Source of the DNA: Streptococcus sp.
GTDB lineage: Bacteria; Bacillota; Bacilli; Lactobacillales; Streptococcaceae
Direction of reading: 5' to 3'
DNA: 64,000 bases
Assembly (NCBI GenBank): GCA_030528055.1
Contig: JAUMZQ010000002.1
Location: forward strand, 186,001-250,000
Shown: piece by piece, positions 20,143-30,751 of the stretch
How positions within the stretch are numbered: position 1 is the first letter of the stretch
Layout of the letters: each line of letters opens with the position of its first letter
Program-made: the position numbers and the translations under genes
Notes under the pieces: model-generated
The model's database searches: none
Told to the model about the DNA's origin: nothing
The model's input: only the letters and a program-made list of their open reading frames with translations

Positions 20143-20225
20143 CAGCTATTATTTACCAAATTCATTACTATGAATCCCCATCATCCACTAGAATAATTAA
20201 GATTCAGTAACCAAGATTTCTTCAA

Positions 20226-20759
20226 CTAATCTTCAAACAGTCCTTGCAAACTCGCAAAAGGACTCTGCTCCTCTTTCTTGACTTCTTGACTTTTTTCATA
20301 CTCTTCTTCTGTCATAACTTGCCAATCATTCCCAGATGGAAATTCCGTACCAGCTTCTTCTTCTGCTGTCAGAATCTTTAGCGGAATATTTAGCAAAATG
20401 TTGTCAGCTACACTTGATTTTAAGTCAATCATTCCCTCTTCAATTGGCATAATCAAGTCTTCGTCTAGTGAAGATTGTGAGTTTTTTTCGTTATGCAACT
20501 CTGCAAAGACTTCATTTACCAGATAGGATTCATTAATCTCAACAGGAAGCATGCTACGACTAGATGCTAGAGTAATCAAATAAGATAACTGATAATCCAG
20601 AAAATACAAACCGTCTTCATATTCTATTTTTCCAACCACAGAAATGTCTTTGACATCTAAAATTTCAGAATTTCGATCCATCAATTCTTTTGCCAAATCA
20701 AAAGTTTCTTCAATAGCCAGACCGTCGGAATTTTTGCGAATTTCTTGAATACTTAACAT
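20226..20759 (-). CDS. YceD-family (DUF177) protein
   Basis: 177 residues with the DUF177 core VVGKIEYEDGLYFLDYQLSYLITLASSRSMLPVEI (about 41-76) and an acidic C-terminal half. YceD is usually linked to 23S rRNA or 50S assembly and often sits next to rpmF (L32); here rpmF is not adjacent and the gene is monocistronic between a terminator and a divergent csbD-like gene. No cysteine cluster. Function not known in detail. Confidence 0.85.
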   Translation of the reverse strand: MLSIQEIRKNSDGLAIEETFDLAKELMDRNSEILDVKDISVVGKIEYEDGLYFLDYQLSYLITLASSRSMLPVEINESYLVNEVFAELHNEKNSQSSLDEDLIMPIEEGMIDLKSSVADNILLNIPLKILTAEEEAGTEFPSGNDWQVMTEEEYEKSQEVKKEEQSPFASLQGLFED

Positions 20760-20831
20760 ACAACTCTCTCATCTCATTTTTTATCTTTATTATATCATTT
20801 TTTTCATTTTGTTAACAAGTAAACATTCCAT

Positions 20832-20860
20832 TTGACATGGTGAATAGATAGTGTTACCAT
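20832..20860 (+). promoter_or_regulatory. Promoter of the CsbD-like gene
   Basis: -35 TTGACA (20832-20837), 17-base spacer, extended -10 TGTTACCAT (20852-20860). The strong RBS AAAGGAGGG follows. Confidence 0.7.
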
Positions 20861-20882
20861 AAAACAAAAAGGAGGGCATACT

Positions 20883-21083
20883 ATGTCAGAAGAAAAATTA
20901 AAAGCAAAAGCTGAACAAGCAGCAGCTAGCGTAAAAGAAGGATTTGGCAAAGTAGTCGGTGACAAAAAAACAGAAACTGAAGGTTTCGTTGATAAAACAA
21001 TTGCCAAAGGAAAAGAAGTGGTGGATGATGCCAAAGAAATCGTTGAAGGTGCTGTTGACAGTATTAAAGATAAACTAAAATAA
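20883..21083 (+). CDS. CsbD-family stress protein
   Basis: 66 residues, highly charged, Lys/Glu/Ala-rich and probably helical: [46 protein letters not shown]. This is the CsbD/YjbJ composition and pattern. Family members are abundant cytoplasmic proteins induced by stress; the molecular role is unknown. It stands alone on the plus strand with its own promoter and terminator. Confidence 0.85.
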   Translation: MSEEKLKAKAEQAAASVKEGFGKVVGDKKTETEGFVDKTIAKGKEVVDDAKEIVEGAVDSIKDKLK

Positions 21084-21095
21084 TCATTTCTTAGA

Positions 21096-21150
21096 AAACT
21101 CTATGTTACTTGTAATGAATTTTTTCATTCTGGAACATAGAGTTTTTTTT
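21096..21150 (+). terminator. Terminator after csbD-like gene
   Basis: 12-bp stem AAACTCTATGTT (21096-21107) with AACATAGAGTTT (21134-21145), long loop containing a second small hairpin, then a T-run. Confidence 0.8.
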
Positions 21151-21180
21151 AACACTTCGTTGAGTGAGCCAAAAAAGCAA

Positions 21181-21212
21181 AAAAGCTGAGAAAATAATTT
21201 TCTCAGCTTTTT
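21181..21212 (-). terminator. Terminator after the glucosyltransferase gene
   Basis: Perfect 13-bp stem AAAAGCTGAGAAA / TTTCTCAGCTTTT with a 4-base loop and T-runs on both strands, 16 bases beyond the gtf stop. Confidence 0.85.
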
Positions 21213-21228
21213 CTAGTCAGTGGTTTGA

Positions 21229-24200
21229 TTAATACCAACCATAGTATTGTCCTCTACCGTAACGGTCAAAGAACATCCATGTTCCGTTTTCTAAACGAAC
21301 CCATCTGTTACGAGTCAATTCACCACTGTTGGCATCGTAATAATACTTGATACCTTTTATAGTGACTGCCTTACCTTTTACTTGTTTGCCGTCTTTATCA
21401 AAGTAGAAATATTTCCCACCAATATGTTGTGCCCCAGTTACTGCTACTCCATTTTGGTTGAAGTAGTAACGTTCAGTTGGTGTTACACTTACGAAACGGT
21501 TTGTAGCAAGTTCACCAGAATTAGCGTCATAATAACGAGTACGACCTGATTCACTAACTAATTTCCCTTTAGCTTGTACACCATTATTGTCAAAATAAAG
21601 CTGTTGGTTATTTACTTTATGTGAACCAGTATAAGCTCTTCCATCGCTTCCGAAGTAATACCAAACATTTGGTGATACTTCAACAAAGCGATTAAATACT
21701 AGCTCACCTGAGTCTGCATCAAAGTAGTAGCGTTTGCCATCTGAACTCTTAACAATTTTGCCTTTTACTTGAGTTCCATCTTGGTTAAAGTAAAGCGTTT
21801 GATTGTTGATTGTTTGTAAACCAGTGACTGCTTTACCTAATTGGTTAAAGTAGTACCATACATTATTAGCTAAGCCAATAAATTTATTCACAGCCATTTC
21901 ACCTGAATCGGCATCAAAGTAACGAATAGACTTATCTGCTAAGGTCACAATCTTACCTTTTACTTGTACACCGTTGTTGTCAAAGTAAAGGGTTTGATTG
22001 GCAATTTTTTGAATTCCTGTTACAGCGATACCATCTGCTCCAAAGTAGTACCAGTTGTCGCCATCTGGAGCAAAGCGGTTGAATACTAGCTCACCTGAAT
22101 TTGCATCAAAGTAACGAAGTTTGCCGTCTTTTGCTTTAGCCACTTTTCCTTTGATTTGGTAACCATTTTGATCAAAGAATTTCACTTTTCCATCAATTGT
22201 AACTAGATCACGCGCCATAACGCCTTGAGCATCAAAGTAGCGCCACTTGCTTCCATCTTCAGAATAATATTGATTTAGGACTTGTTGACCAATCTTGTTG
22301 TAGTAATATTGATTTCCTTTTCTATCTTCACGGATAGCATCACGTAGTTCAATACCATTAACAAGGAAGTAGTATTTCTTACCATCAATTTCTCTAGCAC
22401 CTGTTACAAGGTAACCATTGTTATCAAAGTAGTACCAGTTTCCTTTTTCATCTTGGATAAAGCTGTCCTTAGCTTGATAACCACTAGTTGAATAGTATTT
22501 GATACCTTTTGAATCACTAATAAATCCTGTTGAAGATTTTTGGTTGATTAATTGTTTTGGTAAGAATGTTTCATTTTGTTTGTTGGTTAGATAATGGTTG
22601 CTTGACCAATCTTTCAATACGTAATAAGCTCCACGTCCTAGAATGTTGGTACCATTAAAGTATTTCGCAGACCATTTCGTGATTTTCTCATTGGTTGTTA
22701 TTTTTTGACCATTCGAAATTTGAACACGTTCAAAGATAGCTGGGTATTTTGCTTTCAATTCATCAAGGAAAGCTCCACCATATTTTCCTTGGTAGTCTGT
22801 TCCATCAGTTTTTGTTTTAGCAACATAGAGTTTGTTCTTGATTTCAGAACCTTCACGGTAAACACCGTAATTGTTAACACGTGTTGCTGTAACAACTTCT
22901 TGCCCTGGCAAGTTGTAGATTTGATCTGGAACCCAGTCCGCGATTGCTTGAATTCCTTCGGCATGTAGAGCACGTAAAACGTTTAATAAGTCATTTAAAG
23001 AACCATATTTGTTGTTCTTGCTCAAAGCCATATCATAACGGTCTTCAAAAGCGTATCCATTTTGAATAATAGAATCAAGGAAACTACCATCTGCACTAGA
23101 AACATATTGTGGTGGCAACTCAAATGATGTTACTCCCCATTGTTTGAAGAGATTAGCATTTTTAGCAATCACTTTGTTAGTATATTGCTCTTCTTTTTCC
23201 ACAAAATCTTGGAAGTTAGAGAAACCTTCATAGATCAACTGTGAATCGAGTGCTGTACTTGAGTTATAGACTTGACCATCTTTGTTTTTAGCTGTACTTG
23301 CTGCTACACGAACATCTTGATCAGCTTTAGCCCCAACTGGAACCCAAACAGCTAGATATCCAGATACTTGAACATTGCTATATCCTGCAATATCATCCAT
23401 TGTAAATGTTAGATTTCCATCTGCATCTGTTTCTTTCAGTAATTCTTTTGGTACTTCTTCATCTGTGAGGTAGCGAGCAATACCATCTTTAGTTGTCAAT
23501 AACAATGGACGGTATTTTTGTAATTTATGGGCTGCACCCATATTTACTTTCAATGTATCCCACTTATTTAATTTCAAATCAGGATTATTGGAAGTAATAA
23601 CTGCCATTCCCTCAGTACGAGTTTGTGCTGTACCAACATCTGTTGCTTCATTAGCTCCCGTACCATAACGAACAGAAGTTAAAATGCCGTTGTAAGACCA
23701 CTTGTCACTTTCACGAGGAACTCCCATGTAAGTCACTTTCATATCTTGACCACCTGATACATACTTGATACGTGCACGCATCAAGGCATCTAGTGCATCA
23801 TAATATGGAGATTTTTCAGCCATGTATTGTCCGTCATCAGTGTACAAGTCTCCATAGTAAACACGTGTAATAGAGTCCTTGTTAGACAACATTAGAGCGT
23901 AAGCTGAAGGGATATTGAATTGAGTGTACTTCTTATCTGCTTTGCGCATATCTGCATTGTAGATTTTGAAGGCTTGTTTCAACTCATCCATTGTAAATGT
24001 CAATCCATCTGTATTTGGGTTGATATTTTGTTTAATGATATCAGCAATAACTGTTTGTACTTCGCTATCATGCGCACGAACGAAGACATAGTTAGCCATA
24101 CGTTCTGTATTCTTTTTATCTGTGCTACGATCATTTAAACTGTTATTGATGGTTGGTTCTAATCCACTTCTAACAGATAGAGGACGCATCAATGAGTAAA

Positions 24201-25878
24201 GTAATGATAAACGAAGTTTGTTATCGATTGGTAATTGTGCACCTTTTGTATCTTTATTGTAGGCAGGATCATTATCAGACCATGCTTCTAAGATAGATAA
24301 GTGGGCAATGGCTTTTGCTTCGCTATCTCCTACTTTATAGTATTCTTTGAAGTAATCTGAAGCAATTTGTAATAAATCTGCATTAACATTATCTACCGCA
24401 TCAACACGAACACCATCAAAGTTAGCCGTTGGGTCATTGGCAACAATAGTTCCAAAATTCATCATGAAGTGCAACCAGTTTAATTGCTCCGCTTGTACTG
24501 CAGGATGTGAATTATCAATATCATTTGCCAATAAGAACTCGTAACCACCTGTAGAGTTATCTTCAAAGTATTTTGGTTTACCAGTTTGATTAGTTGGCGT
24601 GCGATTTAACAAACGATAACGAGAGTTAGCGTGTGATGTCTCTTTGTTATTATCATAAAGAAGGGCACCACCTTGTAAATGGTCTTTATTGCTACCAGTT
24701 GTTTCTGATTCAGTTGAAATATTCCAATTTGGTTGTGTAGAAACAAAATCACTAATAACTGTTCTCAACCATGTAGTATTTCCTTCACGAGCAATCTTAG
24801 CTTCAATATTTTTTTGAACAGTTTGTGCTGCAATATTGAGATTTGCTTGCCCATTAGTGATAACAGCAGTTGTTCCAGTTCCCAAACCTTGTTTATTCAT
24901 ATAATTGAGATAATTTACTTGGGTTTGTTTATCTGGCCACCATGCCATTAGCAACGGACGGAAATCTTTTTCTGTTGAAGCAGTCCAAGTTTTTCCAGCT
25001 TTTAAAATTTCTTTTGGACGATACCAAGTATCCGCAGTTAAGTAATTATCAACTGTTTCCACATCTTTATCGCTCGTTCCATAAAAACCGTTTTTTGTGC
25101 TGTATTCTGTATTTAAGCTAGTTAGACCTTGCTTAAATGCTGTTGTATTAGAATCCGCTAAAGCTCCTGTTTCAGCATCAAAATAATAAGTAGTTGTGCC
25201 GACTTGAAGAGCAAAGTTTTTCTTAACAGTTCCATCTTCTTCTACATAAAACTTTTTACCATTAATCGTTTTAATACGAGATAAAACTGCTTGTTCCTGT
25301 GCAGTAACTGCAGCCTTGTAACCTTCACTTAAAGTTTTTGGTTCAGGTACTAACTTACTGCTATTTTCTTTTTCAGTTTGCCCTTGCACTGGGGTTGTTG
25401 TAACATCCGTTGCAGTGGCTTTTTGATTATCAGTAGTAACAGTGGCTTGCTTCGTTGAAACAGTTTTGTCAGCCGTAGTAACTGCTTGTTTCTCATTAGA
25501 AGCATCCGCTTGAGGAGTTTTCTCCTCAGAACTTGTTTGTTCTGCTGATGTTGGCTCGTTTGCATTTACAGCTGAAGCGAGTACCGTTGAATCTAATTGA
25601 TTCGTTTGATTCTCAGTTGCAACTGTTTGTGTTTCTGTCGTGGGAACAGCTGAAGCATCTGTCTCAGTTTTTTGAGTAGTTGCTGTTGCTTGTTCACTTG
25701 CATCTTGATTTGTTATCTGCTTATTATCAACAGTTGCCTGTTTAATATCATCAGCATGAACAATCTTTGTTTCAAGATTCAAAACCTTAGGGGCAACAAG
25801 AAGGGACAACGTCGTAACACCTACGGCAACCCAATTCTTCTTAACCTTGTGCAATTTGTAATGTATCTTTTTTTCCAT
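21229..25878 (-). CDS. gtf: Glucosyltransferase (GH70 glucansucrase), secreted
   Basis: 1549 residues. Extracellular enzyme polymerising glucose from sucrose into alpha-glucan for biofilm. N-terminal long signal peptide of the streptococcal gtf type ([18 protein letters not shown] ... VHADD), a Thr/Ala/Gln-rich variable region to about 200, then the circularly permuted GH70 catalytic core. Catalytic residues are visible: nucleophile Asp493 (RVDAVDN), acid/base Glu531 (ILEAWSD), transition-state Asp604 (RAHDSEVQ). The residues after Asp604 are TVIADII. The C-terminal third (about 1120-1549) is a glucan-binding domain of over a dozen YYFD-x-G type CW repeats. Linkage type (1,3 or 1,6) cannot be proved from sequence alone; TVI after RAHDSEVQ suggests soluble-glucan rather than GtfB-like enzymes (from memory). 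Start has AAGGAGG. Regulated by the adjacent rgg. Confidence 0.95.
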   Translation of the reverse strand: MEKKIHYKLHKVKKNWVAVGVTTLSLLVAPKVLNLETKIVHADDIKQATVDNKQITNQDASEQATATTQKTETDASAVPTTETQTVATENQTNQLDSTVLASAVNANEPTSAEQTSSEEKTPQADASNEKQAVTTADKTVSTKQATVTTDNQKATATDVTTTPVQGQTEKENSSKLVPEPKTLSEGYKAAVTAQEQAVLSRIKTINGKKFYVEEDGTVKKNFALQVGTTTYYFDAETGALADSNTTAFKQGLTSLNTEYSTKNGFYGTSDKDVETVDNYLTADTWYRPKEILKAGKTWTASTEKDFRPLLMAWWPDKQTQVNYLNYMNKQGLGTGTTAVITNGQANLNIAAQTVQKNIEAKIAREGNTTWLRTVISDFVSTQPNWNISTESETTGSNKDHLQGGALLYDNNKETSHANSRYRLLNRTPTNQTGKPKYFEDNSTGGYEFLLANDIDNSHPAVQAEQLNWLHFMMNFGTIVANDPTANFDGVRVDAVDNVNADLLQIASDYFKEYYKVGDSEAKAIAHLSILEAWSDNDPAYNKDTKGAQLPIDNKLRLSLLYSLMRPLSVRSGLEPTINNSLNDRSTDKKNTERMANYVFVRAHDSEVQTVIADIIKQNINPNTDGLTFTMDELKQAFKIYNADMRKADKKYTQFNIPSAYALMLSNKDSITRVYYGDLYTDDGQYMAEKSPYYDALDALMRARIKYVSGGQDMKVTYMGVPRESDKWSYNGILTSVRYGTGANEATDVGTAQTRTEGMAVITSNNPDLKLNKWDTLKVNMGAAHKLQKYRPLLLTTKDGIARYLTDEEVPKELLKETDADGNLTFTMDDIAGYSNVQVSGYLAVWVPVGAKADQDVRVAASTAKNKDGQVYNSSTALDSQLIYEGFSNFQDFVEKEEQYTNKVIAKNANLFKQWGVTSFELPPQYVSSADGSFLDSIIQNGYAFEDRYDMALSKNNKYGSLNDLLNVLRALHAEGIQAIADWVPDQIYNLPGQEVVTATRVNNYGVYREGSEIKNKLYVAKTKTDGTDYQGKYGGAFLDELKAKYPAIFERVQISNGQKITTNEKITKWSAKYFNGTNILGRGAYYVLKDWSSNHYLTNKQNETFLPKQLINQKSSTGFISDSKGIKYYSTSGYQAKDSFIQDEKGNWYYFDNNGYLVTGAREIDGKKYYFLVNGIELRDAIREDRKGNQYYYNKIGQQVLNQYYSEDGSKWRYFDAQGVMARDLVTIDGKVKFFDQNGYQIKGKVAKAKDGKLRYFDANSGELVFNRFAPDGDNWYYFGADGIAVTGIQKIANQTLYFDNNGVQVKGKIVTLADKSIRYFDADSGEMAVNKFIGLANNVWYYFNQLGKAVTGLQTINNQTLYFNQDGTQVKGKIVKSSDGKRYYFDADSGELVFNRFVEVSPNVWYYFGSDGRAYTGSHKVNNQQLYFDNNGVQAKGKLVSESGRTRYYDANSGELATNRFVSVTPTERYYFNQNGVAVTGAQHIGGKYFYFDKDGKQVKGKAVTIKGIKYYYDANSGELTRNRWVRLENGTWMFFDRYGRGQYYGWY

Positions 25879-25909
25879 AACAAAACCTCCTTCTGTATTT
25901 AGAAAAATA

Positions 25910-25928
25910 ATATACTATCCTAGTATAT
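25910..25928. promoter_or_regulatory. Inverted repeat in the gtf promoter (candidate Rgg operator)
   Basis: Perfect 8-bp arms ATATACTA and TAGTATAT around TCC, in the 91-base rgg-gtf gap, 31 bases before the gtf ATG. On the minus strand the repeat runs into TATATT, a likely -10. In S. gordonii an inverted repeat between rgg and gtfG is required for Rgg action, so the placement matches that model. Confidence 0.65.
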
Positions 25929-25969
25929 CCTTTTTTTAGGAGGTCTTTTTATTATTTGCAAATCTGTAA

Positions 25970-26833
25970 CTAGTAAGTTTCCACCTTGTCAATCTGATTT
26001 TTGATTTTTTGGGCAATACCATAGCATTCCAAAAATTCAGCTATTTTAAGGCATTCTTTCATATTTTTCAAGGCTTCTACATTACCTATCCTATAAGAAT
26101 AATGTGCTTTTTGGTACTTAAAAAGTAGACGTTCATATACATTTATTTCTGGGATTGATGAATTTTCAATATAGTTTAGAAATTTCATAGCAATAGGAAA
26201 CTGTTCTGCTTCTACAAAAACGTTGATAACATTGAGTAACATCTGTAAAATAAGTTTTCTATTTTCTGGTAATTTATTATAAAATTGAGTCCGATTTAGC
26301 ATTTCATTGGTAAACATTTCTAAGGTCGAAACAGTTAACAATTCTACACTATTCGTAAACAACCATAATTCATAACGTCCCCACTCCTCAATCGAAAAGA
26401 GATAGTCTGTTAGAAAGTCTATGTCTTCCTTGCTAACTTGAACTTCTGCATCACAATAGGACAGCAAGCTTTTAACAACAATCGTATTTAATTTATAATA
26501 CTTTTTGTTTGGTTTTCCTTGTTCTAATTTTTGACAATCATCTAGCATCATAGCTAGTTTGGTAATATTATTTTCTCTATACGCATCCAATAAGCTATTT
26601 GAAAAAGCCAATTCAAATGGTTCACTATAATTATGGTAGACATATTGAAATTCATCAATTGAAACCAACATATTTTTTAAGCACCTGTAAAATGCTTCTA
26701 CTGAAATCCCACTAATACCACGCTCAAATCGAGATAGTTGAGCGACAGAAATATCCTCATCAGCCACTTCTTTTAGTGACATGTTTTTTGATTCTCGAAT
26801 TATTTTAAAAATTTTTCCTGATGTTTTTATCAT
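25970..26833 (-). CDS. rgg: Rgg/GadR/MutR-family transcriptional regulator
   Basis: 287 residues. N-terminal XRE helix-turn-helix (IRESKNMSLKEVADEDISVAQLSRFERGISGISVEAFYRCL, about 12-52), then an all-helical TPR-like C-terminal domain (about 70-285) typical of Rgg proteins that bind short peptides. It is located directly upstream of gtf on the same strand, as in S. gordonii, where Rgg activates gtfG. No short hydrophobic peptide gene was seen next to it, so it may be a stand-alone Rgg. A candidate promoter (TTTGAA-17-TATAAT) is at 26990-27018, giving a ~150-base leader. Confidence 0.92.
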   Translation of the reverse strand: MIKTSGKIFKIIRESKNMSLKEVADEDISVAQLSRFERGISGISVEAFYRCLKNMLVSIDEFQYVYHNYSEPFELAFSNSLLDAYRENNITKLAMMLDDCQKLEQGKPNKKYYKLNTIVVKSLLSYCDAEVQVSKEDIDFLTDYLFSIEEWGRYELWLFTNSVELLTVSTLEMFTNEMLNRTQFYNKLPENRKLILQMLLNVINVFVEAEQFPIAMKFLNYIENSSIPEINVYERLLFKYQKAHYSYRIGNVEALKNMKECLKIAEFLECYGIAQKIKNQIDKVETY

Positions 26834-27244
26834 TTATTAACCACCGTTGCACATATGTAATAAAAAATTAAAGGGTTAATATATTAAAAATATCCTATTT
26901 CTTGACTTAAAACTTGGTGATATCTATCCTACTAACCTTAATTTACGATTGCATTAGAAACATGTAACAGTTTCTTTTCAACTAATACCATTATATCATG
27001 TAACCTTTATATTTCAAACTTTTTGAGGTAGCTAACTTCTTGAATTAGTGATAAATCATTAGTTTTCTAGTATCATCTCAATTATAAAAACTTAAGAACA
27101 ACATTTTATTTTTTTGTAAATTATTTTTACCCTGTTTTTCATTTTACAATAGGCTTTATATTTTTTGTTGGATGATAAATTATTTATATTATTTTTCTTA
27201 ATTTGACGCAAGATTATTCATATTATACAAAAAGATTTTCTCTA
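26834..27244. other. AT-rich intergenic region between rgg and ureI
   Basis: About 410 bases of very AT-rich DNA separating divergent rgg and ureI. It holds the candidate rgg promoter (26990-27018). I see no ORF with an RBS longer than about 16 codons, no transposase remnant and no long repeat. It forms the left boundary of the urease island. Confidence 0.6.
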
Positions 27245-27259
27245 AATTTTCTGAAAAAT
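27245..27259. promoter_or_regulatory. CodY box upstream of the urease promoter
   Basis: AATTTTCTGAAAAAT differs from the CodY consensus AATTTTCWGAAAATT at one position. It ends 7 bases before the -35 of ureI. CodY is known to repress the urease promoter in S. salivarius from a site in this position, so the same nitrogen/branched-chain amino-acid control is expected here. Confidence 0.8.
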
Positions 27260-27266
27260 TTGAATT

Positions 27267-27296
27267 TTGCAATTATTTGTAGTATGATAGTATAGT
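27267..27296 (+). promoter_or_regulatory. Promoter of the urease operon
   Basis: -35 TTGCAA (27267-27272), 18-base spacer, -10 TATAGT (27291-27296), followed by RBS AAAGAAAGGAAG and the ureI ATG at 27322. Confidence 0.7.
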
Positions 27297-27321
27297 AGTA
27301 ACAAAAGAAAGGAAGCTTGAA

Positions 27322-27837
27322 ATGCTAGGTGTCATACTTTTATATGTCGGAATGGTTCTGATTAGTAACGGTCTATATCGCCTTGAGGGAATCAAAGATA
27401 AATCAAATGTTGTGATGAATCTCTTTACAGGAGGGTTAGGACTTATTTTAAACATTATTGCAATCGCTTATGGAAACAGTAGTGGACAAGAGGCAGTTTG
27501 GTTTTATGGCAGTGCTACTGGCCTTTTATTTGCTTTTACTTATCTCTATTCTGCTATTAATACCATTTTTAACTTTGACCAACGCCTTTTTGGTTGGTTT
27601 AGCCTCTTTGTTGCAATCAACTCAGTTCCCTGTGGATTACTTTGTATCACATCAGGATACGGTGGAAATGCCATTTATGGAATTATTTGGTGGTTATGGG
27701 GCTTATTGTGGTTGACTGGTTTCATCGAGATCAACTTAAAAAAAGATTTAGGAAAATTTGTCCCCTATCTCTCTATATTTGAAGGAATTTTTACAGCATG
27801 GATACCTGGTTTTCTCATGCTCATTGGTAAATGGTAA
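27322..27837 (+). CDS. ureI: Urea channel UreI (AmiS/UreI family)
   Basis: 171 residues with six hydrophobic helices and the AmiS/UreI pattern (MLGVILLYVGMVLISNGLYRLEGI..., WFYGSATGLLFAFTYLYSAI, YGIIWWLWGLLWLTGFIEI). It forms a membrane channel that brings urea to cytoplasmic urease; in Helicobacter the homologue is acid-gated. First gene of the operon, followed by ureA after 23 bases. Confidence 0.93.
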   Translation: MLGVILLYVGMVLISNGLYRLEGIKDKSNVVMNLFTGGLGLILNIIAIAYGNSSGQEAVWFYGSATGLLFAFTYLYSAINTIFNFDQRLFGWFSLFVAINSVPCGLLCITSGYGGNAIYGIIWWLWGLLWLTGFIEINLKKDLGKFVPYLSIFEGIFTAWIPGFLMLIGKW

Positions 27838-27860
27838 ATTAATTTTTTGGAGGAAATCAC

Positions 27861-28163
27861 ATGCAATTAACAATGCGTGAACAAGAAAAAATGATGATTA
27901 GCCTTGCAGCTATGATTGCGCAACGTCGTAAAGACAAAGGGATTAAATTAAATCATCCTGAAAGTGTCGCTTTAATAACAGATTATGTATTAGAAGGAGC
28001 TCGCGAAGGTAAAACCGTTGCTCAACTAATGGATGAAGCAAGGAATATTTTAACACGTGAAGATGTTATGGAAGGGATTGCCGAGATGATTCCTATGATT
28101 CAAGTTGAAGCAACCTTTACAGACAGTACAAAATTAGTGACTGTACATGACCCTATTCAATAA
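27861..28163 (+). CDS. ureA: Urease gamma subunit
   Basis: 100 residues, the normal gamma length: [57 protein letters not shown]. Structural subunit of the (alpha-beta-gamma)3 urease that hydrolyses urea to ammonia and carbamate. Strong RBS GGAGG. It ends 19 bases before the ureB ATG. Confidence 0.97.
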   Translation: MQLTMREQEKMMISLAAMIAQRRKDKGIKLNHPESVALITDYVLEGAREGKTVAQLMDEARNILTREDVMEGIAEMIPMIQVEATFTDSTKLVTVHDPIQ

Positions 28164-28182
28164 TAGAAATAAGGAGAACAAC

Positions 28183-28494
28183 ATGATTCCTGGTGAATAT
28201 CATTTATCTAAAGACCCTATTGATTACAATGGCGGTTATGATGCAATTACTTTGGAAGTGAAAAATATTGGTGATCGAGCAGCACAAATCGGATCACATT
28301 TTCATTTTTATGAAGCTAATGAGGCAGGCTTACAATTCGACCGTGAAAAAGCACGCGGAAAACGTCTGGATATAGCAGCTGGAACTGCCATCCGTTTCGA
28401 GCCTGGTGAGAAAAAGTCTGTCAATCTCATTGATTTTGGTGGAAAAAGAAGAATTTTTGGTTTCAACAATAAAATCAACGGATACCTAGACTAG
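28183..28494 (+). CDS. ureB: Urease beta subunit
   Basis: 103 residues from the ATG at 28183 ([46 protein letters not shown]). The frame extends 12 codons further upstream but overlaps ureA and lacks an RBS, while AAGGAG lies just before 28183. Typical family motif [10 protein letters not shown]. 13 bases separate it from ureC. Confidence 0.96.
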   Translation: MIPGEYHLSKDPIDYNGGYDAITLEVKNIGDRAAQIGSHFHFYEANEAGLQFDREKARGKRLDIAAGTAIRFEPGEKKSVNLIDFGGKRRIFGFNNKINGYLD

Positions 28495-28507
28495 AAAGTA
28501 GGAATGC

Positions 28508-30226
28508 ATGAGTTTTAAAATGGAACGTGCAGAATATGCACAACACTTTGGTCCAACAGTTGGAGATAGTGTCCGCTTAGGGGATACTAACCTATTTGCA
28601 GCAATCGAAAAAGATTATACAGTTTATGGTCAAGAGTCTAAGTTTGGTGGCGGTAAAGTTCTGCGCGACGGCATGGGGGTTAGTGCAACAGCTACTCGCC
28701 AAAATCCTGAAGTGGTAGACACCATTATTTCGGGAGCAACCATCATTGACTATACTGGAATTATTAAAGCCGATATTGGAATTCGTGATGGTAAAATCAT
28801 TGCTATTGGTCGAGGTGGTAACCCAGATACAATGGATAATGTTGACTTTATCGTTGGAGCTAGTACGGAAGCCGTGTCTGCCGATGGATTAATTGTTACT
28901 GCTGGTGGAATTGACCTCCATGTTCACTATATTTCAGCCGATTTACCAGAATTTGGTTTGGATAATGGGATTACCACTTTATTTGGAGGAGGTACTGGTC
29001 CTGCAGAAGGAAGCAACGCTACTACTTGTACTCCGGGGAAATTTCATATCCAACGGATGTTACAAGCAGTCGATAATATGCCTACTAACTTTGGTTTTTT
29101 GGCGAAAGGTATCGGTGCAGATACAGAGGTTATTGAAGAGCAAGTTCGAGCAGGCGCTGGAGGTATCAAAACTCATGAGGACTGGGGAGCGACCTATGCC
29201 GGCATTGATAATTCTTTAAAAGTAGCAGATAAATACGATGTTTCCTTTGCAGTTCATACCGACTCTCTAAACGAGGGAGGATTTATGGAAAATACCTTAG
29301 AATCCTTCAAAGGTCGTACAGTTCATACTTTCCATACGGAAGGTTCAGGTGGAGGACACGCTCCCGATATTATGATTGTTGCAGGTAAAGAGAATATTCT
29401 TCCTTCTTCAACAAATCCAACCAACCCCTACACAACCAATGCTATTGGAGAATTGCTTGATATGGTAATGGTTTGTCACCATCTGGATTCAAAGATTCCC
29501 GAAGATGTTGCCTTTGCTGAATCACGAGTGAGAAAACAATCGGTTGCAGCTGAAGATGTTTTACACGACATGGGAGCATTAAGCGTAATGACTTCCGATG
29601 CTATGGCTATGGGAAGAATCGGTGAAGTGGCTATGCGTTGTTGGCAATTAGCAGATAAAATGAAGGCTCAACGTGGTCCAATAGACGGAGATACAGAGTT
29701 TAATGATAATAATCGCATCAAACGTTACGTGGCTAAATACACCATTAACCCAGCCATTATTAATGGTATATCAGATTATATTGGTTCGGTTGAAGTCGGG
29801 AAATATGCGGATCTTGTCATTTGGGAACCAGCACAGTTCGGTGCAAAACCAAAACTCGTCATGAAAGCAGGAATGCTTACTTATGGTGTTATGGGAGACG
29901 CTGGATCTAGTTTACCAACTCCACAACCTCGTATCATGCGCAAATTATATGGTGCCTATGGGAAAGCTGTCCACGAAACTAATCTAACATTTGTATCACA
30001 ATATGCTTACGAACACGGTATTAAGGACGAACTTGGTCTAAACAAAATTGTTTTACCTGTCAAAAATACTCGGAATATTTCCAAGCGGGATATGAAACTC
30101 AATGACTACGCACCACAAACCATTCGCATTGACCCTCAAACATTTGACGTTTTCATAGACGACGAACTCATCACATGCGACCCGATACACACAACATCAC
30201 TGTCACAACGTTACTTCTTGTTCTAA
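28508..30226 (+). CDS. ureC: Urease alpha (catalytic) subunit
   Basis: 572 residues. Binuclear nickel enzyme of the amidohydrolase fold. All active-site residues are present, each 4 positions beyond Klebsiella numbering: His138 and His140 (DLHVH), carbamylated Lys221 and His223 ([10 protein letters not shown]), His250 (VHTDSLNE), His276 ([13 protein letters not shown]), flap Cys323-His324 (MVCHHLD), Asp364 (TSDAMAMGR). GHxH positions and the C-terminal SLSQRYFLF are intact, so the enzyme looks active. The sequence closely recalls S. salivarius UreC. Ammonia from this enzyme would raise pH and supply nitrogen. Confidence 0.98.
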   Translation: MSFKMERAEYAQHFGPTVGDSVRLGDTNLFAAIEKDYTVYGQESKFGGGKVLRDGMGVSATATRQNPEVVDTIISGATIIDYTGIIKADIGIRDGKIIAIGRGGNPDTMDNVDFIVGASTEAVSADGLIVTAGGIDLHVHYISADLPEFGLDNGITTLFGGGTGPAEGSNATTCTPGKFHIQRMLQAVDNMPTNFGFLAKGIGADTEVIEEQVRAGAGGIKTHEDWGATYAGIDNSLKVADKYDVSFAVHTDSLNEGGFMENTLESFKGRTVHTFHTEGSGGGHAPDIMIVAGKENILPSSTNPTNPYTTNAIGELLDMVMVCHHLDSKIPEDVAFAESRVRKQSVAAEDVLHDMGALSVMTSDAMAMGRIGEVAMRCWQLADKMKAQRGPIDGDTEFNDNNRIKRYVAKYTINPAIINGISDYIGSVEVGKYADLVIWEPAQFGAKPKLVMKAGMLTYGVMGDAGSSLPTPQPRIMRKLYGAYGKAVHETNLTFVSQYAYEHGIKDELGLNKIVLPVKNTRNISKRDMKLNDYAPQTIRIDPQTFDVFIDDELITCDPIHTTSLSQRYFLF

Positions 30227-30298
30227 AAAAGATTCAACTGACTAGCGTAACTGCTTTCCATCAGTTACTTTACATTATCAAATATCTGTGAGGAAATT

Positions 30299-30751
30299 AT
30301 GATTTTTACTAAAATTGATACCTACGTCAAAGACTTAGATTTGGATGCCTATCATGTAGAAACGGCTATTTTATCAAGTGATGACTTAAATAAAAAAATT
30401 ATTCGTGTCAGCAGTGATCACGGAAATGAATTTGGAATCCGCTTGGACAAAGGACAACAACTAGAAAATGGAGCAGCGTTTTTCATTGATGATCACCATG
30501 TTTTAGCAATCGGTGTAGAGTCACAACATTTAATTGTTATTTCGCCGAAAGATATGGATGAAATGGGTACCACAGCTCATATTTTGGGAAACACTCACAA
30601 ACCAGTTGTTGTTAAAGATGCCAAAATATACCTTGAAGTTGACCCAGTTGTTGAGCAGGTACTCACGCAAAAAAATATCGCTTATACCATTGAGGAAATT
30701 ATTTTGGATAAGCCTCTCAGACATGTGAATTTAACCGCCCATGAACATTAA
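30299..30751 (+). CDS. ureE: Urease accessory protein UreE (nickel chaperone)
   Basis: 150 residues. Delivers Ni to the apo-urease complex. N-terminal peptide-binding domain and C-terminal metal-binding domain ([27 protein letters not shown]); only a few C-terminal His (HVNLTAHEH), not the poly-His tail of Klebsiella. A 72-base gap after ureC has no obvious terminator. Its 3' end overlaps the start of ureF by 11 bases. Confidence 0.94.
   Translation: MIFTKIDTYVKDLDLDAYHVETAILSSDDLNKKIIRVSSDHGNEFGIRLDKGQQLENGAAFFIDDHHVLAIGVESQHLIVISPKDMDEMGTTAHILGNTHKPVVVKDAKIYLEVDPVVEQVLTQKNIAYTIEEIILDKPLRHVNLTAHEH

Noticed and set aside
21229..22500. Tandem repeats at the 3' end of gtf as a DNA repeat or CRISPR
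   Set aside because: They are coding glucan-binding repeats within the intact frame, not equal spaced palindromic units.
26834..27321. Short hydrophobic peptide (SHP/ComS-like) gene beside rgg
   Set aside because: Small ATG frames here are 6-17 codons, lack an RBS and do not look like the basic-then-hydrophobic SHP pattern.
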